A stretch of 64,000 nucleotides of DNA from Janthinobacterium sp. 67 (GTDB lineage Bacteria > Pseudomonadota > Gammaproteobacteria > Burkholderiales > Burkholderiaceae_D). The position numbers and the translations under genes are program-made. Under the pieces are notes generated by a model. It was not told where the DNA came from. It worked only from the letters and a program-made list of their open reading frames with translations, and searched no databases. Shown here one piece after another: positions 45,501 to 56,096 of this stretch; the stretch's first letter is position 1; the number at the start of each line of letters is the position of its first letter. The DNA lies in contig NZ_PGES01000001.1 in the NCBI RefSeq assembly GCF_002797895.1, positions 2,790,001 through 2,854,000 on the forward strand. The letters are read 5' to 3'.

Positions 45501-46079
45501 ATGAAATTCTGTTCCGAATGCGCCCATCCTGTCAGCCTGTCCATTCCGGAAGGCGACAACCGTCCCCGCTATGTGTGCGCCAACTGCGACGCCATCCATT
45601 ACCAGAACCCGAAAATGGTGGTCGGCTCGATTCCCGTCTGGGAAGAGGATGGCCAGTTGCAGGTCTTGCTGTGCAAGCGGGCCATCGAGCCGCGCCTCGG
45701 CTACTGGACCCTGCCGGCCGGCTTCATGGAAAACGATGAAACCACGTCCGACGCGGCCGAGCGCGAAACGGTGGAGGAAGCGGGCGCGAATATCGAACTG
45801 GGGCCCCTGTTTTCGCTGCTGAACGTGCAGCGCGTGCACCAGGTGCACCTGTTCTACCTGGCGCGTTTGCGCGACCTCAATTTCGCGCCCGGCATCGAAA
45901 GCCTCGACGTGCAGCTGTTTACGGAAGCGCAGATACCCTGGGACGACCTGGCCTTCCCCACCATCCGCGCCACCCTGGAACTGTTCTTTGCCGACCGCGT
46001 GAAAATCCGCGAAGGCGGCAGCTACGGCGTCCATACGGGCGACATCACGCGCCCGATGGCCCGCGCGGACGCAGAGTAA
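45501..46079 (+). CDS. NUDIX hydrolase with N-terminal zinc ribbon
   Basis: A 192-residue nucleoside-diphosphate-linked hydrolase. The N-terminal zinc ribbon has C4, C7, C26 and C29 (FCSEC and CANCD). The Nudix box follows at about residues 74-96 ([16 protein letters not shown] and TVEEAGANI), with the REXXEE core intact. The zinc-ribbon subgroup (COG1051-like/NudC-like) acts on ADP-ribose, NADH or related dinucleotides; the exact substrate is not decidable here. It starts the run NUDIX-aat-bpt, with the next ATG 13 bases after its stop. Confidence 0.9.
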   Translation: MKFCSECAHPVSLSIPEGDNRPRYVCANCDAIHYQNPKMVVGSIPVWEEDGQLQVLLCKRAIEPRLGYWTLPAGFMENDETTSDAAERETVEEAGANIELGPLFSLLNVQRVHQVHLFYLARLRDLNFAPGIESLDVQLFTEAQIPWDDLAFPTIRATLELFFADRVKIREGGSYGVHTGDITRPMARADAE

Positions 46080-46092
46080 GCCACCACGCCGC

Positions 46093-46809
46093 ATGATTCC
46101 CTGGCTCGATATCCACACCCCGTTCCCCGACGTCGCGCGCGCCCTGACCGACGAGGCACCCGGCCTGCTGGCGGCCGGCGCCGACCTGTCGCCCGCGCGC
46201 CTGCTCGACGCCTACCGGCGCGGCATCTTCCCCTGGTTTTCCGAAGGCCAGCCCATCCTGTGGTGGAGCACCGATCCGCGCATGGTGCTGATGACGGAAA
46301 ACTTCAAGGTGTCCGACAGCCTGGCCAAGGCGATCCGCAAGGTCGAGCGCAGCGCCGCCACGGACGGGCGCTGGCAGCTGCGCTTCGACGGCGATTTCGA
46401 GGCCGTCATGCGCGCCTGCGCGGCGCCGCGCAAGGATGGCCCGGGCACCTGGATTTCGGACGAGATCATCGCCGGCTACACGGGCTTGCACAAGCTGGGC
46501 TACGCGCACTCGTCGGAACTGTGGCTGGACGGTGAACTGGTGGGCGGCGCGTATGGCGTGTCGATCGGACGCATGTTCTATGGCGAATCGATGTTCGCCC
46601 GCGTCTCGGATGGCTCGAAGATCGCATTGGCGCACCTCGTACGGTTTTTGCAAGCGCGCGGCGTGACCATGATTGACTGCCAGCAAGAAACCAGACACCT
46701 GGCCTCGCTGGGCGCGGCGCCCATTTCGCGCGCGCGCTTCCTGGCCCATGTGCGGATCGCCATTGAAGCAGCGCAAATCACGGATTGGCATGCTGCGCCA
46801 CCGGCGTAA
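46093..46809 (+). CDS. aat: Leucyl/phenylalanyl-tRNA-protein transferase
   Basis: Aat transfers Leu or Phe from charged tRNA to N-terminal Arg or Lys of proteins, marking them for ClpS-ClpAP (N-degron pathway). The 238-residue protein shows the conserved [59 protein letters not shown] and [10 protein letters not shown]. Length fits the family. It is followed by bpt, the second N-degron transferase, 66 bases on. Confidence 0.97.
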   Translation: MIPWLDIHTPFPDVARALTDEAPGLLAAGADLSPARLLDAYRRGIFPWFSEGQPILWWSTDPRMVLMTENFKVSDSLAKAIRKVERSAATDGRWQLRFDGDFEAVMRACAAPRKDGPGTWISDEIIAGYTGLHKLGYAHSSELWLDGELVGGAYGVSIGRMFYGESMFARVSDGSKIALAHLVRFLQARGVTMIDCQQETRHLASLGAAPISRARFLAHVRIAIEAAQITDWHAAPPA

Positions 46810-46875
46810 AAAAGCTATGATAGCTCCAGGCACACCGACAGGCACACCGCCGCGGACAGACCAGACAGGACCAGC

Positions 46876-47598
46876 ATGACGCACCTGAACGAACTACCGT
46901 TTGCCACCCTGCAGTTCTACACGACGGCACCGTACCCGTGCAGCTACCTGGACGACCGCCAGGCCCGCTCGCAGGTGGCCACGCCTTCGCACCTGATCAA
47001 CAGCGACGTGTATTCGGAACTGGTGCGCAACGGCTTTCGCCGCAGCGGCATTTTTACCTACCGCCCGTATTGCGACGGCTGCCAGGCCTGCATCCCCGTG
47101 CGCGTGGTGACGGGCGATTTCACGCCCAACCGCAACCAGCGCCGCGCCTGGAGCCGGCACGCCGGCCTGCAGGCGGGCGTGGCCACCCTGTCCTTCCTCG
47201 ACGAACACTACGAGCTGTATCTGCGCTACCAGAGCACGCGCCACGCGGGCGGCGGCATGGACCAGGACAGCCGCGACCAGTACGCGCAATTCCTGCTGCA
47301 AAGCCGGGTCAATACCCGCCTGGTGGAATTTCGCGACGCCGACGGCACCCTGCGCATGGTCAGCATCATCGACGTGCTGGCCGACGGCCTGTCGTCCGTC
47401 TACACGTTCTTCGATCCGGACGTGCCGGGCGCCTCGTACGGCACCTACAACGTGCTGTGGCAAATCGCCCAGGCGCAGGAACTGGGCCTGCCCTACATCT
47501 ACCTGGGCTACTGGATCGAACAGAGTCCGAAGATGGCCTATAAAATCAACTTCAAGCCGCTGGAAGCACGGATCAAGGGGCAGTGGGTGATCCTGTAA
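46876..47598 (+). CDS. bpt: Aspartate/glutamate leucyltransferase (Bpt; arginyltransferase-like)
   Basis: Bpt transfers Leu to N-terminal Asp or Glu, the other branch of the bacterial N-degron pathway. The 240-residue protein has the ATE-type N-terminal region with CSYL and [16 protein letters not shown] (cysteines), and the C-terminal GNAT-like part [20 protein letters not shown] followed by YIYLGYWI. Neighbouring aat gives both transferases in one operon. A GC double-palindrome hairpin (47622-47648) lies directly after it. Confidence 0.95.
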   Translation: MTHLNELPFATLQFYTTAPYPCSYLDDRQARSQVATPSHLINSDVYSELVRNGFRRSGIFTYRPYCDGCQACIPVRVVTGDFTPNRNQRRAWSRHAGLQAGVATLSFLDEHYELYLRYQSTRHAGGGMDQDSRDQYAQFLLQSRVNTRLVEFRDADGTLRMVSIIDVLADGLSSVYTFFDPDVPGASYGTYNVLWQIAQAQELGLPYIYLGYWIEQSPKMAYKINFKPLEARIKGQWVIL

Positions 47599-47621
47599 AT
47601 TAAACCCAACGGCGAAGGGCC

Positions 47622-47648
47622 GGGGTCGGACCCTCAGGGTCCGACCCC
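47622..47648. repeat. GGGTCGGACCC double-palindrome hairpin, copy 1
   Basis: Arms GGGGTCGGACCC and GGGTCCGACCCC form a perfect 12-bp stem with a 3-base loop, and each arm is itself nearly palindromic (GGGTC-G-GACCC). It lies between convergent bpt and the S41 protease gene and probably ends transcription from the left. The same element recurs at 62606. Confidence 0.8.
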
Positions 47649-47673
47649 AGTCTTTGCATCGGGGGTTTCCGTT

Positions 47674-50600
47674 TTATTTGCTCTTGTCCGGAAACGCAGG
47701 ACGTGCAGGCCGCACGGGCGGATTTTTCGCCAGCTCGGCCTGGATCACTTCAATCGCCTTTTCCAGCTGCGGATCGCGGCCCGCAATGACGTCGGCCGGC
47801 GTTTGCTCGACTTCGATATCGGGCGGCACGCCCTCGTTCTCCACGCCCCAGCCGTTTTCGCGGGTCCAGAACGCCAGATTCGGCGCCGTGATGGTGCCGC
47901 CATCCATCAGCACGGGGAAGCCGAGGATGCCCACCAGGCCGCCCCAAGTCGCCTTGCCGATCAGCGGACCCATGTTATTTTTGCGGAACATCCACGGCAG
48001 CAGGTCGCCGCCCGAGCCGGCCGTCTCGTCGATCAGCATGGCGCGCGGACCCTGGATCGACGCGGACGGCGTCTTCATGTCGGCGCCGTAGCGCATCGTC
48101 CACCAGGCGATTTCCTTCTTCTGCAGGATCTCGATGTAGTAATCGGCCACGCTGCCGCCGCCATTGAAACGCTCGTCGACGATGATGGCCTGCCTGTCCG
48201 CCTGCGGGAAGAAATAGCGCTTGAAGTAGGTGTGGCCCAGGCCCGCCGTATTGGGCACGTACACGTAGGCCACCTTGCCGCCGGTTGCCGCATTCACCTT
48301 GCGCATATTGCCTTCGATCCAGTCGCGGTTGCGCAAGGCATCCTCGGTCGGCACGGGCACCACGGTGATCGTGCGCGCACCCTTGCCGTCGGCCGATGGC
48401 CCCACGGTCAGGTCGATGGCCTTGCCGGCCGTGTTCTCGAAGGCGCTGTACAAATTGGTGGGCGGCGCCAGCGGGCGGCTGTCGACGGCCAGCAGGTATT
48501 CGCCCGCCTTGACGTTCAGGCCCGGTTCCGTCAGCGGCGCGCGCAGGGCCGGATTCCAGTTCAAGCCGCCATACACCTTCCTGAAGCGGTAATGGCCATC
48601 GCTCACTTCGTAATCGGCACCCAGGAGTCCACCCGGCACCTTCTTCGCCTCGATGAAATCGTCGCCGCCACCGCCGCGGTGGTGGCCCACGGCCAGTTCA
48701 CTGCACATCCACTGGATCAGGCGGTTCAGGTCCGCGCGGCTCGACAGCTCGGGCAGGAAGACGGCGTACTTGTCGCGCATGGCCTTCCAGTCCACGCCAT
48801 GCATGCCCGGGTCATAAAAATAATCGCGGTTGATGCGCCATACCTCGTTGAAAATCTGCGTCCATTCGGCGCGCGGGTCCGCTTTCACTTCGATGGCGTC
48901 GACCTTGATCTTGCCTTCGCCCGGCATCAGCAGCTTGCCCGTGGCGGAGCCCATGGCCCAGTTGTCCTTCTGGCGGTACAACAGCTTCTTGCCGTCGGCG
49001 GAAACGTCGAAGTCGTCGGCGTCGGCCACCACGGTTTCCGCCTTGCGCTCCTTCAGGTCGAAGCGCTGCACGGCCTTCTTGCCATCGCTTTCGCGCAGCA
49101 AAAATATCTGCCCCGCGGCGCCGGCGGCCAGGCTGGAAAACTGCGCGGCCGGCAGCGGCAGGTCGACGATGCGCGTGGCGATGCCGTCGAAGTCGATGCT
49201 GATCGGCGCCACCGGCGCCACGACCACTTTCGGATCGTCGCGGCCCGTCTTCGGATCGATCTTCGGTTCAGTCTTCGACTCCGCTTCCGCCTTCGCCGTG
49301 TCTTTTTTCGCGTCCGTACCGGCGGCCTTTTCCTCGTCGCTCTCCTTGATCAGGGGCGACGGCAAGTCGCGCCGCAGCACGGCCATCCATACGGTGCGCG
49401 TCACCAGATTGTCTTCGTTCTGCTGCGAAAACCAGTTGTTGCTGGGGCCGGCATTCGTGGACGCGAAGAAGTACAGGTACTTGCCGCTCTTGTCGAACAC
49501 GGGTTGGGCCACGTCGGACAGGCCATCGGTCACCGGCATCGACTTGTTCTGCTCGACGGAATAGATGTAGGCGCTGCGCGTGTAGGTGGGCGAATTGAGC
49601 GTGTAGGCCAGCCAGCGCGAATCGGGCGCCCACGAGGCGCGCATGCTCTTGTCGACGCCATACATCGGCTCCGTGGCGACCTTCTGCACTTTGCCCGTGC
49701 CGACGTCGATCACGTACATGCTCCAGCCATTGTCGGCAAACGCGATCTTCCTGCTGTCGGGCGACCAGACGGCATTGTCATAGAAGCCGCTGCCATTGAG
49801 CTTGAACTTGCGCACGGCGCCCTTGCCATCCTGCGCCCGCACGTGCAGTTCATATTCGCCCGACTCGTCCGAGAAATACGCGACCGAGCGGCCATCGGGC
49901 GACCAGATCGGCGTGCGCTCGTGGGCGCCGGCCGTCTGCGTCAGGTTGCGCACGTCGCCCTTGTCCGCGGGAATGGTGACGATCTCGCCCCGATACTCGA
50001 AGGCGATGCGCGCGCCCGACGGCGAGATCGACGCGTCGCGGATATATTTCGCATTCTTGACCCAGCGGGGGCGCGTCTGTCCCAGGTCGCTGGCCACGCC
50101 GATGGTCAGTTTGTGCGCCTGGCCGCTGGCGATGTCGAACGCGTGCAGGTAGCCCGCCTGCTCGTAGACGATGGTGCCGTTCGCGGCCGATGCGTTCAGC
50201 ACGGGGAAATCCGTGTGCCGCGTCAGCTGGCGCACGGCCTTGCTCTTGACGTCATACGCGAACAGGTTGAATTCGCCGTTGCGGTCGGAGCGGAAGTAGA
50301 CGGTGTCCTTGATCCAGATCGGGGCGACGTCGTTCGAGCGCGTCGTCGGCTGGGGGATTTTTTCAATCGACTTGTCGCTGGACGAAAACAGCCACAGCCA
50401 GGAATTGGTGCCGCCCCGGTAGCGCTTCCACTGCTTGAAGGCGGGCGCCAGCGGGTTGTAGGCGATGCGCTTGCCATCGGGCGAATACGTGGCGCGCGAG
50501 GCATTCGGAATCTCCAGCTGCGTTTCCACGCCGCCCGCTACCGGCACCGTAAACAGCTTCTGGAAGCGGTTGTTGAAGGCGGCGCGGGGCGAGGTAAACA

Positions 50601-50985
50601 TCACGGACTGGCCATCGGGCGTGAACGACTGCGCCAGGTCCACGCCCGGGTGGAAGGTCAGGCGGCGCGGCACGCCACCGGCCGCCGCAATCACGTACAC
50701 GTCGATATTGCCGTCGATATTCGCGCTATACGCGATCAGGCTGCCGTCGGGCGAGAACACGGGATGCGACTTGTCGCCCAGGTCGGAGGTCAGGCGCCGC
50801 GCGCCGCCGCCATCGAGGTTCGACAGCCACAAATCGCCCGCATAGATGAAGGCGATGTGGCGGCTGGAAACGGCCGGTTCGCTCAGCATGCGGGTGTCTT
50901 GCGTATTGGGCAGGGCCAGGGCCGGGTGGCTCAGCAGCAGTGCGCTGGCGGCCGCGATGGCCGTCAAGATGCGTGTCTTTTTCAA
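47674..50985 (-). CDS. Tricorn-like S41 family serine protease, exported
   Basis: A very large periplasmic or secreted protease, 1103 residues. After a signal peptide (to ALALPNT) come PD40-type beta-propeller repeats over about residues 30-560 (for example HPVFSPDGSLIAYSANIDGN and YSPDGKRIAY), a charged Lys/Asp/Glu linker (about 545-585), a second beta-rich part, a PDZ region (about 835-900) and the S41 catalytic domain. Seen there: the histidine segment SELAVGHHRGGGGDDF and the nucleophile S991 in DETAGSGGD. The architecture is that of tricorn protease homologues. It lies on the opposite strand between bpt and pyrD, genes that are usually adjacent in this order. The long opposite frame is a shadow. 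Confidence 0.93.
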   Translation of the reverse strand: MKKTRILTAIAAASALLLSHPALALPNTQDTRMLSEPAVSSRHIAFIYAGDLWLSNLDGGGARRLTSDLGDKSHPVFSPDGSLIAYSANIDGNIDVYVIAAAGGVPRRLTFHPGVDLAQSFTPDGQSVMFTSPRAAFNNRFQKLFTVPVAGGVETQLEIPNASRATYSPDGKRIAYNPLAPAFKQWKRYRGGTNSWLWLFSSSDKSIEKIPQPTTRSNDVAPIWIKDTVYFRSDRNGEFNLFAYDVKSKAVRQLTRHTDFPVLNASAANGTIVYEQAGYLHAFDIASGQAHKLTIGVASDLGQTRPRWVKNAKYIRDASISPSGARIAFEYRGEIVTIPADKGDVRNLTQTAGAHERTPIWSPDGRSVAYFSDESGEYELHVRAQDGKGAVRKFKLNGSGFYDNAVWSPDSRKIAFADNGWSMYVIDVGTGKVQKVATEPMYGVDKSMRASWAPDSRWLAYTLNSPTYTRSAYIYSVEQNKSMPVTDGLSDVAQPVFDKSGKYLYFFASTNAGPSNNWFSQQNEDNLVTRTVWMAVLRRDLPSPLIKESDEEKAAGTDAKKDTAKAEAESKTEPKIDPKTGRDDPKVVVAPVAPISIDFDGIATRIVDLPLPAAQFSSLAAGAAGQIFLLRESDGKKAVQRFDLKERKAETVVADADDFDVSADGKKLLYRQKDNWAMGSATGKLLMPGEGKIKVDAIEVKADPRAEWTQIFNEVWRINRDYFYDPGMHGVDWKAMRDKYAVFLPELSSRADLNRLIQWMCSELAVGHHRGGGGDDFIEAKKVPGGLLGADYEVSDGHYRFRKVYGGLNWNPALRAPLTEPGLNVKAGEYLLAVDSRPLAPPTNLYSAFENTAGKAIDLTVGPSADGKGARTITVVPVPTEDALRNRDWIEGNMRKVNAATGGKVAYVYVPNTAGLGHTYFKRYFFPQADRQAIIVDERFNGGGSVADYYIEILQKKEIAWWTMRYGADMKTPSASIQGPRAMLIDETAGSGGDLLPWMFRKNNMGPLIGKATWGGLVGILGFPVLMDGGTITAPNLAFWTRENGWGVENEGVPPDIEVEQTPADVIAGRDPQLEKAIEVIQAELAKNPPVRPARPAFPDKSK

Positions 50986-51188
50986 TCGATGTCTCGCTTA
51001 TGAAGTCAACAGAACAGAGAAAAAACAGGAAGGTCCGCGGCCCGATGCGAATTATGAATGAATTAATGTTGCATTAGACAAAAGAGAACTATACACCCGG
51101 CAGCCACGCGGAACACGGTAAAATACGGCACTTATTTCGCGCGCCGCCAGCCCTTCCCGGCGGCCCGCACACCTACTCAAAGCGCCCC

Positions 51189-52238
51189 ATGTCTGAAAAA
51201 TTCCTGTACTCCCTCGCCCGCCCGCTGCTGTTCTCGATGGATGCCGAAGCGGCCCATCATCTCACCCTGCCCGCCCTGAAACGCGCCAGTGCGCTGGGCC
51301 TGACGAAGCTGGCCGGCAAACCGGCGGCGGATCCGCGCACGGTGATGGGCATCACCTTCCCCAACCCGGTCGGCCTGGCCGCGGGCCTGGACAAGGATGG
51401 CGCCTACATCGACGCGCTGGCCGACCTGGGTTTCGGTTCCATCGAAGTGGGCACCGTCACGCCGCGCGCGCAGGCGGGCAATCCGAAACCGCGCATGTTC
51501 CGCCTGCCGCAGGCGCAGGGCATCATCAACCGCATGGGTTTCAATAATGGCGGCGTCGACGCCTTTGTCGCCAACGTGCAGGCGTCGAAGTTCTACCAGA
51601 ACCGCGCCGGCGTGCTGGGACTGAACATCGGCAAGAATGCCGACACGCCCATCGAGCGCGCGGCCGACGACTATCTGCTGTGCCTGGAAAAAGTCTACCC
51701 GTATGCCAGCTATGTGACGGTGAACATCTCGTCGCCGAACACGAAAAACCTGCGCCAGCTGCAGGGCGCGTCCGAACTCGACGCCCTGCTGTCGCAGCTC
51801 AAGGAAGCCCAGGCGCGCCTGGCGGACAAACACAAGCGCTACGTGCCGCTGGCCCTGAAAATCGCGCCTGACATGGATGGTGAACAGGTGAAAAGCATCG
51901 CCGAGTCGCTCACGCGCCACAAGATCGACGGCGTCATCGCCACCAACACGACCCTGTCACGCAGCGCCGTCGAAGGCATGCCGCACGGCGCGGAAGCGGG
52001 CGGCCTGTCCGGCGCGCCCGTGTTCGAGCTGTCGAACAATGTCATCCGTCTGCTGAAGGCGGAACTGGGCGACGCGCTGCCCATCATCGGCGTGGGCGGC
52101 ATCATGCAGGGCAGCGACGCCGTGGCCAAGTTCGAAGCGGGCGCGCAGCTGGTGCAGCTGTACAGCGGCCTGATTTACGCAGGCCCCGCCCTGATCAAGG
52201 ATTGCGCCCGCGCGCTGCGCGGCAAGCAGGCAAAATGA
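51189..52238 (+). CDS. pyrD: Dihydroorotate dehydrogenase (quinone), class 2
   Basis: Membrane-associated flavoenzyme of pyrimidine synthesis that oxidises dihydroorotate with quinone. The 349-residue protein has the class 2 N-terminal helix ([20 protein letters not shown]) and the conserved FMN barrel: [53 protein letters not shown] with the catalytic Ser region, and [11 protein letters not shown]. The stop overlaps the start of tas by four bases. Confidence 0.97.
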   Translation: MSEKFLYSLARPLLFSMDAEAAHHLTLPALKRASALGLTKLAGKPAADPRTVMGITFPNPVGLAAGLDKDGAYIDALADLGFGSIEVGTVTPRAQAGNPKPRMFRLPQAQGIINRMGFNNGGVDAFVANVQASKFYQNRAGVLGLNIGKNADTPIERAADDYLLCLEKVYPYASYVTVNISSPNTKNLRQLQGASELDALLSQLKEAQARLADKHKRYVPLALKIAPDMDGEQVKSIAESLTRHKIDGVIATNTTLSRSAVEGMPHGAEAGGLSGAPVFELSNNVIRLLKAELGDALPIIGVGGIMQGSDAVAKFEAGAQLVQLYSGLIYAGPALIKDCARALRGKQAK

Positions 52239-53284
52239 TCGCCAAGGTCAAGCTGGGTTCCAGCAGCCTGGAAGTGAGCACGATCTGCCTGGGCACGATG
52301 ACCTTCGGCGAGCAGAATAGCGAAGCCGAAGCGCACAGCCAGCTCGATTACGCGCTCGAACGCGGTATCAACTTCATCGACACGGCCGAGATGTATCCGG
52401 TGATGGCCAGCGCGCAAACGCAGGGCAGCACCGAGCGCTACATCGGCAGCTGGCTGAAGAAAAGCGGCAAGCGCGACCAGATCGTCCTGGCCAGCAAGGT
52501 AGCCGGACCGAACTCGCGCATGCACTGGATACGCAAGGGCAAGACGGACCACGACGCCGTCAACATCCGCGCCGCCGTCGAGGACAGCCTGCGCCGGCTG
52601 CAGACGGAGCATATCGACCTGTACCAGTTGCACTGGCCCAGCCGCAACCTGCCCATCTTCGGCGCCAGCGTGTACAACCCGCGCAAGGAGCACGCCTCGG
52701 TCGCCATCGAAGACACCCTGGCCGTGCTGGGCAAGCTGGTCGACGAGGGCAAGATCGGCCACATCGGCGTGTCGAACGAATCGTCGTGGGGCGTGTGCGA
52801 ATACATCAAGCAGGCCGAGCTGAAAGGCTTGCCGCGCATCGCCTCGATCCAGAACCTGTACAACCTGACGGCGCGCCATTTCGAGACAAGCTTGCTCGAC
52901 GAAACCTGCCACCGGGAAAACGTCAGCTTGCTGGCCTACAGCCCGCTGGCGTTCGGCCAGCTGACGGCGAAATACCTCGACGATCCGCAAGCCAGGGGCC
53001 GCCTGACGATTTTCCCGCCCGGCTGGAGTCCCCGCTACGTGCGCCCCGCTACCATAGCAGCCGCCGCCCAGTATGCGGCGCTGGCCCGCGCGCACGGCTT
53101 GACGCCGGCGCAGCTGGCCCTGGCCTGGTGCTACTCGCGCTGGTTCGTGGCCTCGACCATCATCGGCGCCACCAGCGTGGCGCAGTTGCAGCAAAATATC
53201 GATGCCCATCAAGTCAGCCTGTCGCCGGACCTCGTGGCGGCCGTCGACGCCATCCACGCCAGTCTGCCCAATCCGGGCCAGTAA
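52235..53284 (+). CDS. tas: NADPH-dependent aldo/keto reductase (Tas family)
   Basis: An aldo/keto reductase of 349 residues, close in pattern to E. coli Tas: [32 protein letters not shown] (catalytic D49, Y54), [34 protein letters not shown] and [12 protein letters not shown]. The tetrad Asp, Tyr, Lys, His is intact. Tas-type enzymes reduce aldehydes with NADPH; the physiological substrate is not known. Its ATG overlaps the pyrD stop, so it is cotranslated with pyrD. Confidence 0.93.
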   Translation: MIAKVKLGSSSLEVSTICLGTMTFGEQNSEAEAHSQLDYALERGINFIDTAEMYPVMASAQTQGSTERYIGSWLKKSGKRDQIVLASKVAGPNSRMHWIRKGKTDHDAVNIRAAVEDSLRRLQTEHIDLYQLHWPSRNLPIFGASVYNPRKEHASVAIEDTLAVLGKLVDEGKIGHIGVSNESSWGVCEYIKQAELKGLPRIASIQNLYNLTARHFETSLLDETCHRENVSLLAYSPLAFGQLTAKYLDDPQARGRLTIFPPGWSPRYVRPATIAAAAQYAALARAHGLTPAQLALAWCYSRWFVASTIIGATSVAQLQQNIDAHQVSLSPDLVAAVDAIHASLPNPGQ

Positions 53285-53582
53285 GCGCGCTCCGCCTGGC
53301 GGCGCAGGCCGCCGCCAGGCTCCCCCCCCTCTCATCGCAACTAGTCGTATTTATACAACAGCTGGCAATTTACTGCTGTGCAGCATTGCGGCCTTGCCCT
53401 GCGCGGTCGTATGCTGGAAACGAGGCCATATGCGCTACTCGCGCCATGTTGACGTCTTTCAGATATTTATTGCATATCGATAGACAGAACGATTCGTAAG
53501 CACGCCGCGTGCCCACTGTTAATCTGATTGCATCACCGGACCGCCATGGTCCGCGCAACCACCAACCGAAGAGATATCGTCG
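53285..53582. other. Intergenic region between tas and the TonB-dependent receptor
   Basis: About 300 bases. It holds a GC hairpin just after tas (53294-53320: GCCTGGCGGC and GCCGCCAGGC with a 7-base loop and C-rich tail) and a promoter-like TTGACG at 53449 with GCATAT 17 bases on. I see no gene in it. Confidence 0.5.
53449..53477 (+). promoter_or_regulatory. Candidate promoter of the TonB-dependent receptor gene
   Basis: TTGACG at 53449-53454, 17-base spacer and GCATAT at 53472-53477, about 105 bases before the ATG. The -10 box is imperfect. Confidence 0.35.
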
Positions 53583-56006
53583 ATGAGTTCAAGCACCGCC
53601 CGCTCCCAGCTTCCCGCCCTCCCCGTGAAAACCGTTATCGCCGCCAGCCTGGTCGCCTGCTTCAGCCTGCCGATGCAGGCGCAAGCGCAGCAAGAACTGC
53701 CGGCCGAAGGCGAATTGCAGTCGGTCGTGGTCACCGGCACCTTCGCCAAGAACCGCCGCACCATCGATTCCGAGTCGCCGATCGACATCCTCACGTCGCG
53801 CGACCTGCAAAGCACGGGTTCGGGCGAACTGGCCACCGTGCTGGCGCGCCTGCTGCCATCGCTGAACTTTGCCCGCGCCACGGGCGCCGACGCCAGCGAC
53901 GCCGTGCGTCCGGCCCAGCTGCGCGGCCTGTCGCCAGACCAGACCCTGGTGCTGGTGAACGGCAAGCGCCGCTACACGTCGGCCGTCGTCAACGTCAACG
54001 GTTCGCTGGGCCGCGGCTCGGCGCCCGTCGACCTGAACGCCATCCCGCTGGCCGCCATCGACCACGTGGAAGTGCTGCGCGATGGCGCGGCGGCCCAGTA
54101 CGGTTCCGACGCGATTGCCGGCGTGATCAACATCATCCTGAAAAAAGGCGCGGCCGGCGGCGACGTCGAAGTGAGCTATGGCCAGACGCAGGAACGCGAC
54201 GGCAAGCAGAAATCCATCAAGGGCTCGGCCGGCTTCGCGCTCGGTGACGACGGCTGGGTGCGCGTCTCGGCGGAAGTGGCGGAACGCGATCCGACCAACC
54301 GCGCCGGCGCCGACTTCCGCAATCCGCTGGAGCCGCGCTACGGCAAGGTCAACCAGCGCTATGGCGATCCGGAAAGCAAGCCGGCGACGATTTTCCTCAA
54401 CAGCGAATACCGCATCAATGACAACATCGACTGGTACGCCTTCGGCAACTATGGCAAGCGCGACACGTCGGCCGCCGCCACCTGGCGCACGGCGCTGATC
54501 GCGGACCCGAATAATTCGAAGCAGTTCGTCCAGCGCACGCCGCTGTTTCCGGAAGGCTTCCTGCCGCTGCAAAACAGTACCCTGACAGACCAGTCCATCG
54601 TCACGGGCTTGCGCGGCGAAGCGGCCGGCTGGCGCTGGGATGCCAGCCTCAATTACGGCAGCAACAAGTTCGAACTGGACCTGGACAACACGGTCAACCA
54701 GTCGCTGGGCGCAGCCAGCCCCACGCATTTCTATGCCGGCTCGCTGAAAAACGAACAGACCGTCTTCAACCTCGATGCGGCGCGCGAGTTTCCCGTGTCT
54801 TACTTTACGGGTCCGCTGACGGTGGCCGTGGGCGCCGAAGCGCGCCATGAAAAGTACAGCATCGGCGCCGGCGACGCAGCGTCGTACACGGGCGGCGGTT
54901 CGCAAGGCTTTGCCGGCTTCCGTCCCGCCAATGCGGGCAGCCACTCGCGCCACAACGAGTCGATCTATGTGAACCTGGAAGCGGAAGCGACGAAAAACCT
55001 GTCCGGCGGCGTGGCCCTGCGCCATGAGCGCTACAGCGATTTCGGCAGCACCACCTCGGCCAAGGGTTCGGCCCGCTATGCGTTCACGGACGCCCTGTCG
55101 CTGCGCGGCACCGTGTCGAGCGGCTTCCGCGCGCCATCGCTGGCGCAGCAGTACTACACCATCACCACCACCAACTTCCAGGTCGTCAACGGCGTCAACA
55201 CGCCGATCGAGACGGGCACCTTTGCCGTCAACACGCCGCAGGCGCGCGCTCTGGGCGCACAGGATCTGAAACCGGAAAAGGCCCGCAACTACAGCCTGGG
55301 CCTGCAGTTCCAGCCCAGCCGCAACTTCACCACCAGCATAGACGCCTACCGCATCGACATCGACAACCGTATCCTGTTCTCGGCCAATCTGGTGCTCAAC
55401 AATGCATTGAAAAGCGTCCTGGCCGCGCAAGGCACGCCTGTGGGCTCGGGACGCTACTTCACCAATGCCGTCGATACGCGCACGGAAGGCGTGGACATCG
55501 TCAGCACCTACCGCATCGACCTGCAGGACAAGAACCGCCTGGACCTCACCGTGGCGTACAACCACAACAAGAGCAAGGTTCAGAAAATCGCCGACAATCC
55601 CGCCATCCTGACGGCCAACAACCTGAAACTGATCGACCGCCAGAGCATCGACCGCATCACGGTGGCCTCGCCGAAGGACAAGTTCAGCCTGGCCGCCGAC
55701 TACGGCTTCGGCATCTGGAATGCGCACGGCGTCGTGACGCGCTACGGCAGCTTCACCGTGCCGCAAAACGACGTCAAGCTGGACCAGACGTATGACCCGC
55801 AATGGGTGCTGGACGTGTCCGGTTCCGTGAAACTGGGCAAAAACTGGCGCCTCGTGGCCGGCATCGACAACGTCACCAACCGCTACCCGGCGCAAGTGAC
55901 GAGCGCCGGCAACCTGAACGTCAACGGCACCCAGCCCTACAGCATCTTCGCGCCGAACGGTTTCAACGGCCGCTATTACTACGCCAAGGCTGGCTATAGC
56001 TGGTAA
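53583..56006 (+). CDS. TonB-dependent outer-membrane receptor
   Basis: A 22-strand barrel receptor of 807 residues. A signal peptide (to AQAQQE, about residue 36) is followed by a TonB-box-like SVVVTGT, the plug domain (SRDLQSTGSGELATVLARLL, QLRGLSPDQTLVLVNGKRRY, VEVLRDGAAAQYGSDAIAGV) and a barrel with the usual C-terminal aromatic end (YYYAKAGYSW). The plug motifs are those of iron/vitamin/carbohydrate receptors; the nearby DNA gives no substrate-specific enzyme, so the ligand is unknown. It should be driven by the TonB system at 23.9-26.5 kb or another. A bidirectional terminator follows. Confidence 0.95.
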   Translation: MSSSTARSQLPALPVKTVIAASLVACFSLPMQAQAQQELPAEGELQSVVVTGTFAKNRRTIDSESPIDILTSRDLQSTGSGELATVLARLLPSLNFARATGADASDAVRPAQLRGLSPDQTLVLVNGKRRYTSAVVNVNGSLGRGSAPVDLNAIPLAAIDHVEVLRDGAAAQYGSDAIAGVINIILKKGAAGGDVEVSYGQTQERDGKQKSIKGSAGFALGDDGWVRVSAEVAERDPTNRAGADFRNPLEPRYGKVNQRYGDPESKPATIFLNSEYRINDNIDWYAFGNYGKRDTSAAATWRTALIADPNNSKQFVQRTPLFPEGFLPLQNSTLTDQSIVTGLRGEAAGWRWDASLNYGSNKFELDLDNTVNQSLGAASPTHFYAGSLKNEQTVFNLDAAREFPVSYFTGPLTVAVGAEARHEKYSIGAGDAASYTGGGSQGFAGFRPANAGSHSRHNESIYVNLEAEATKNLSGGVALRHERYSDFGSTTSAKGSARYAFTDALSLRGTVSSGFRAPSLAQQYYTITTTNFQVVNGVNTPIETGTFAVNTPQARALGAQDLKPEKARNYSLGLQFQPSRNFTTSIDAYRIDIDNRILFSANLVLNNALKSVLAAQGTPVGSGRYFTNAVDTRTEGVDIVSTYRIDLQDKNRLDLTVAYNHNKSKVQKIADNPAILTANNLKLIDRQSIDRITVASPKDKFSLAADYGFGIWNAHGVVTRYGSFTVPQNDVKLDQTYDPQWVLDVSGSVKLGKNWRLVAGIDNVTNRYPAQVTSAGNLNVNGTQPYSIFAPNGFNGRYYYAKAGYSW

Positions 56007-56023
56007 ATAACGCTCTGCCATGC

Positions 56024-56061
56024 AAAAAGCCCGGAACGCATTGCGCGTTTCCGGGCTTTTT
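56024..56061. terminator. Bidirectional terminator between receptor and PEP-CTERM genes
   Basis: A 13-bp stem (AAAAAGCCCGGAA and its complement, 12-base loop) with T-runs on both strands lies between two convergent genes. Confidence 0.9.
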
Positions 56062-56096
56062 CATGTCTTGCGCCCGCAGGCGCATCAGGCTCAGGC

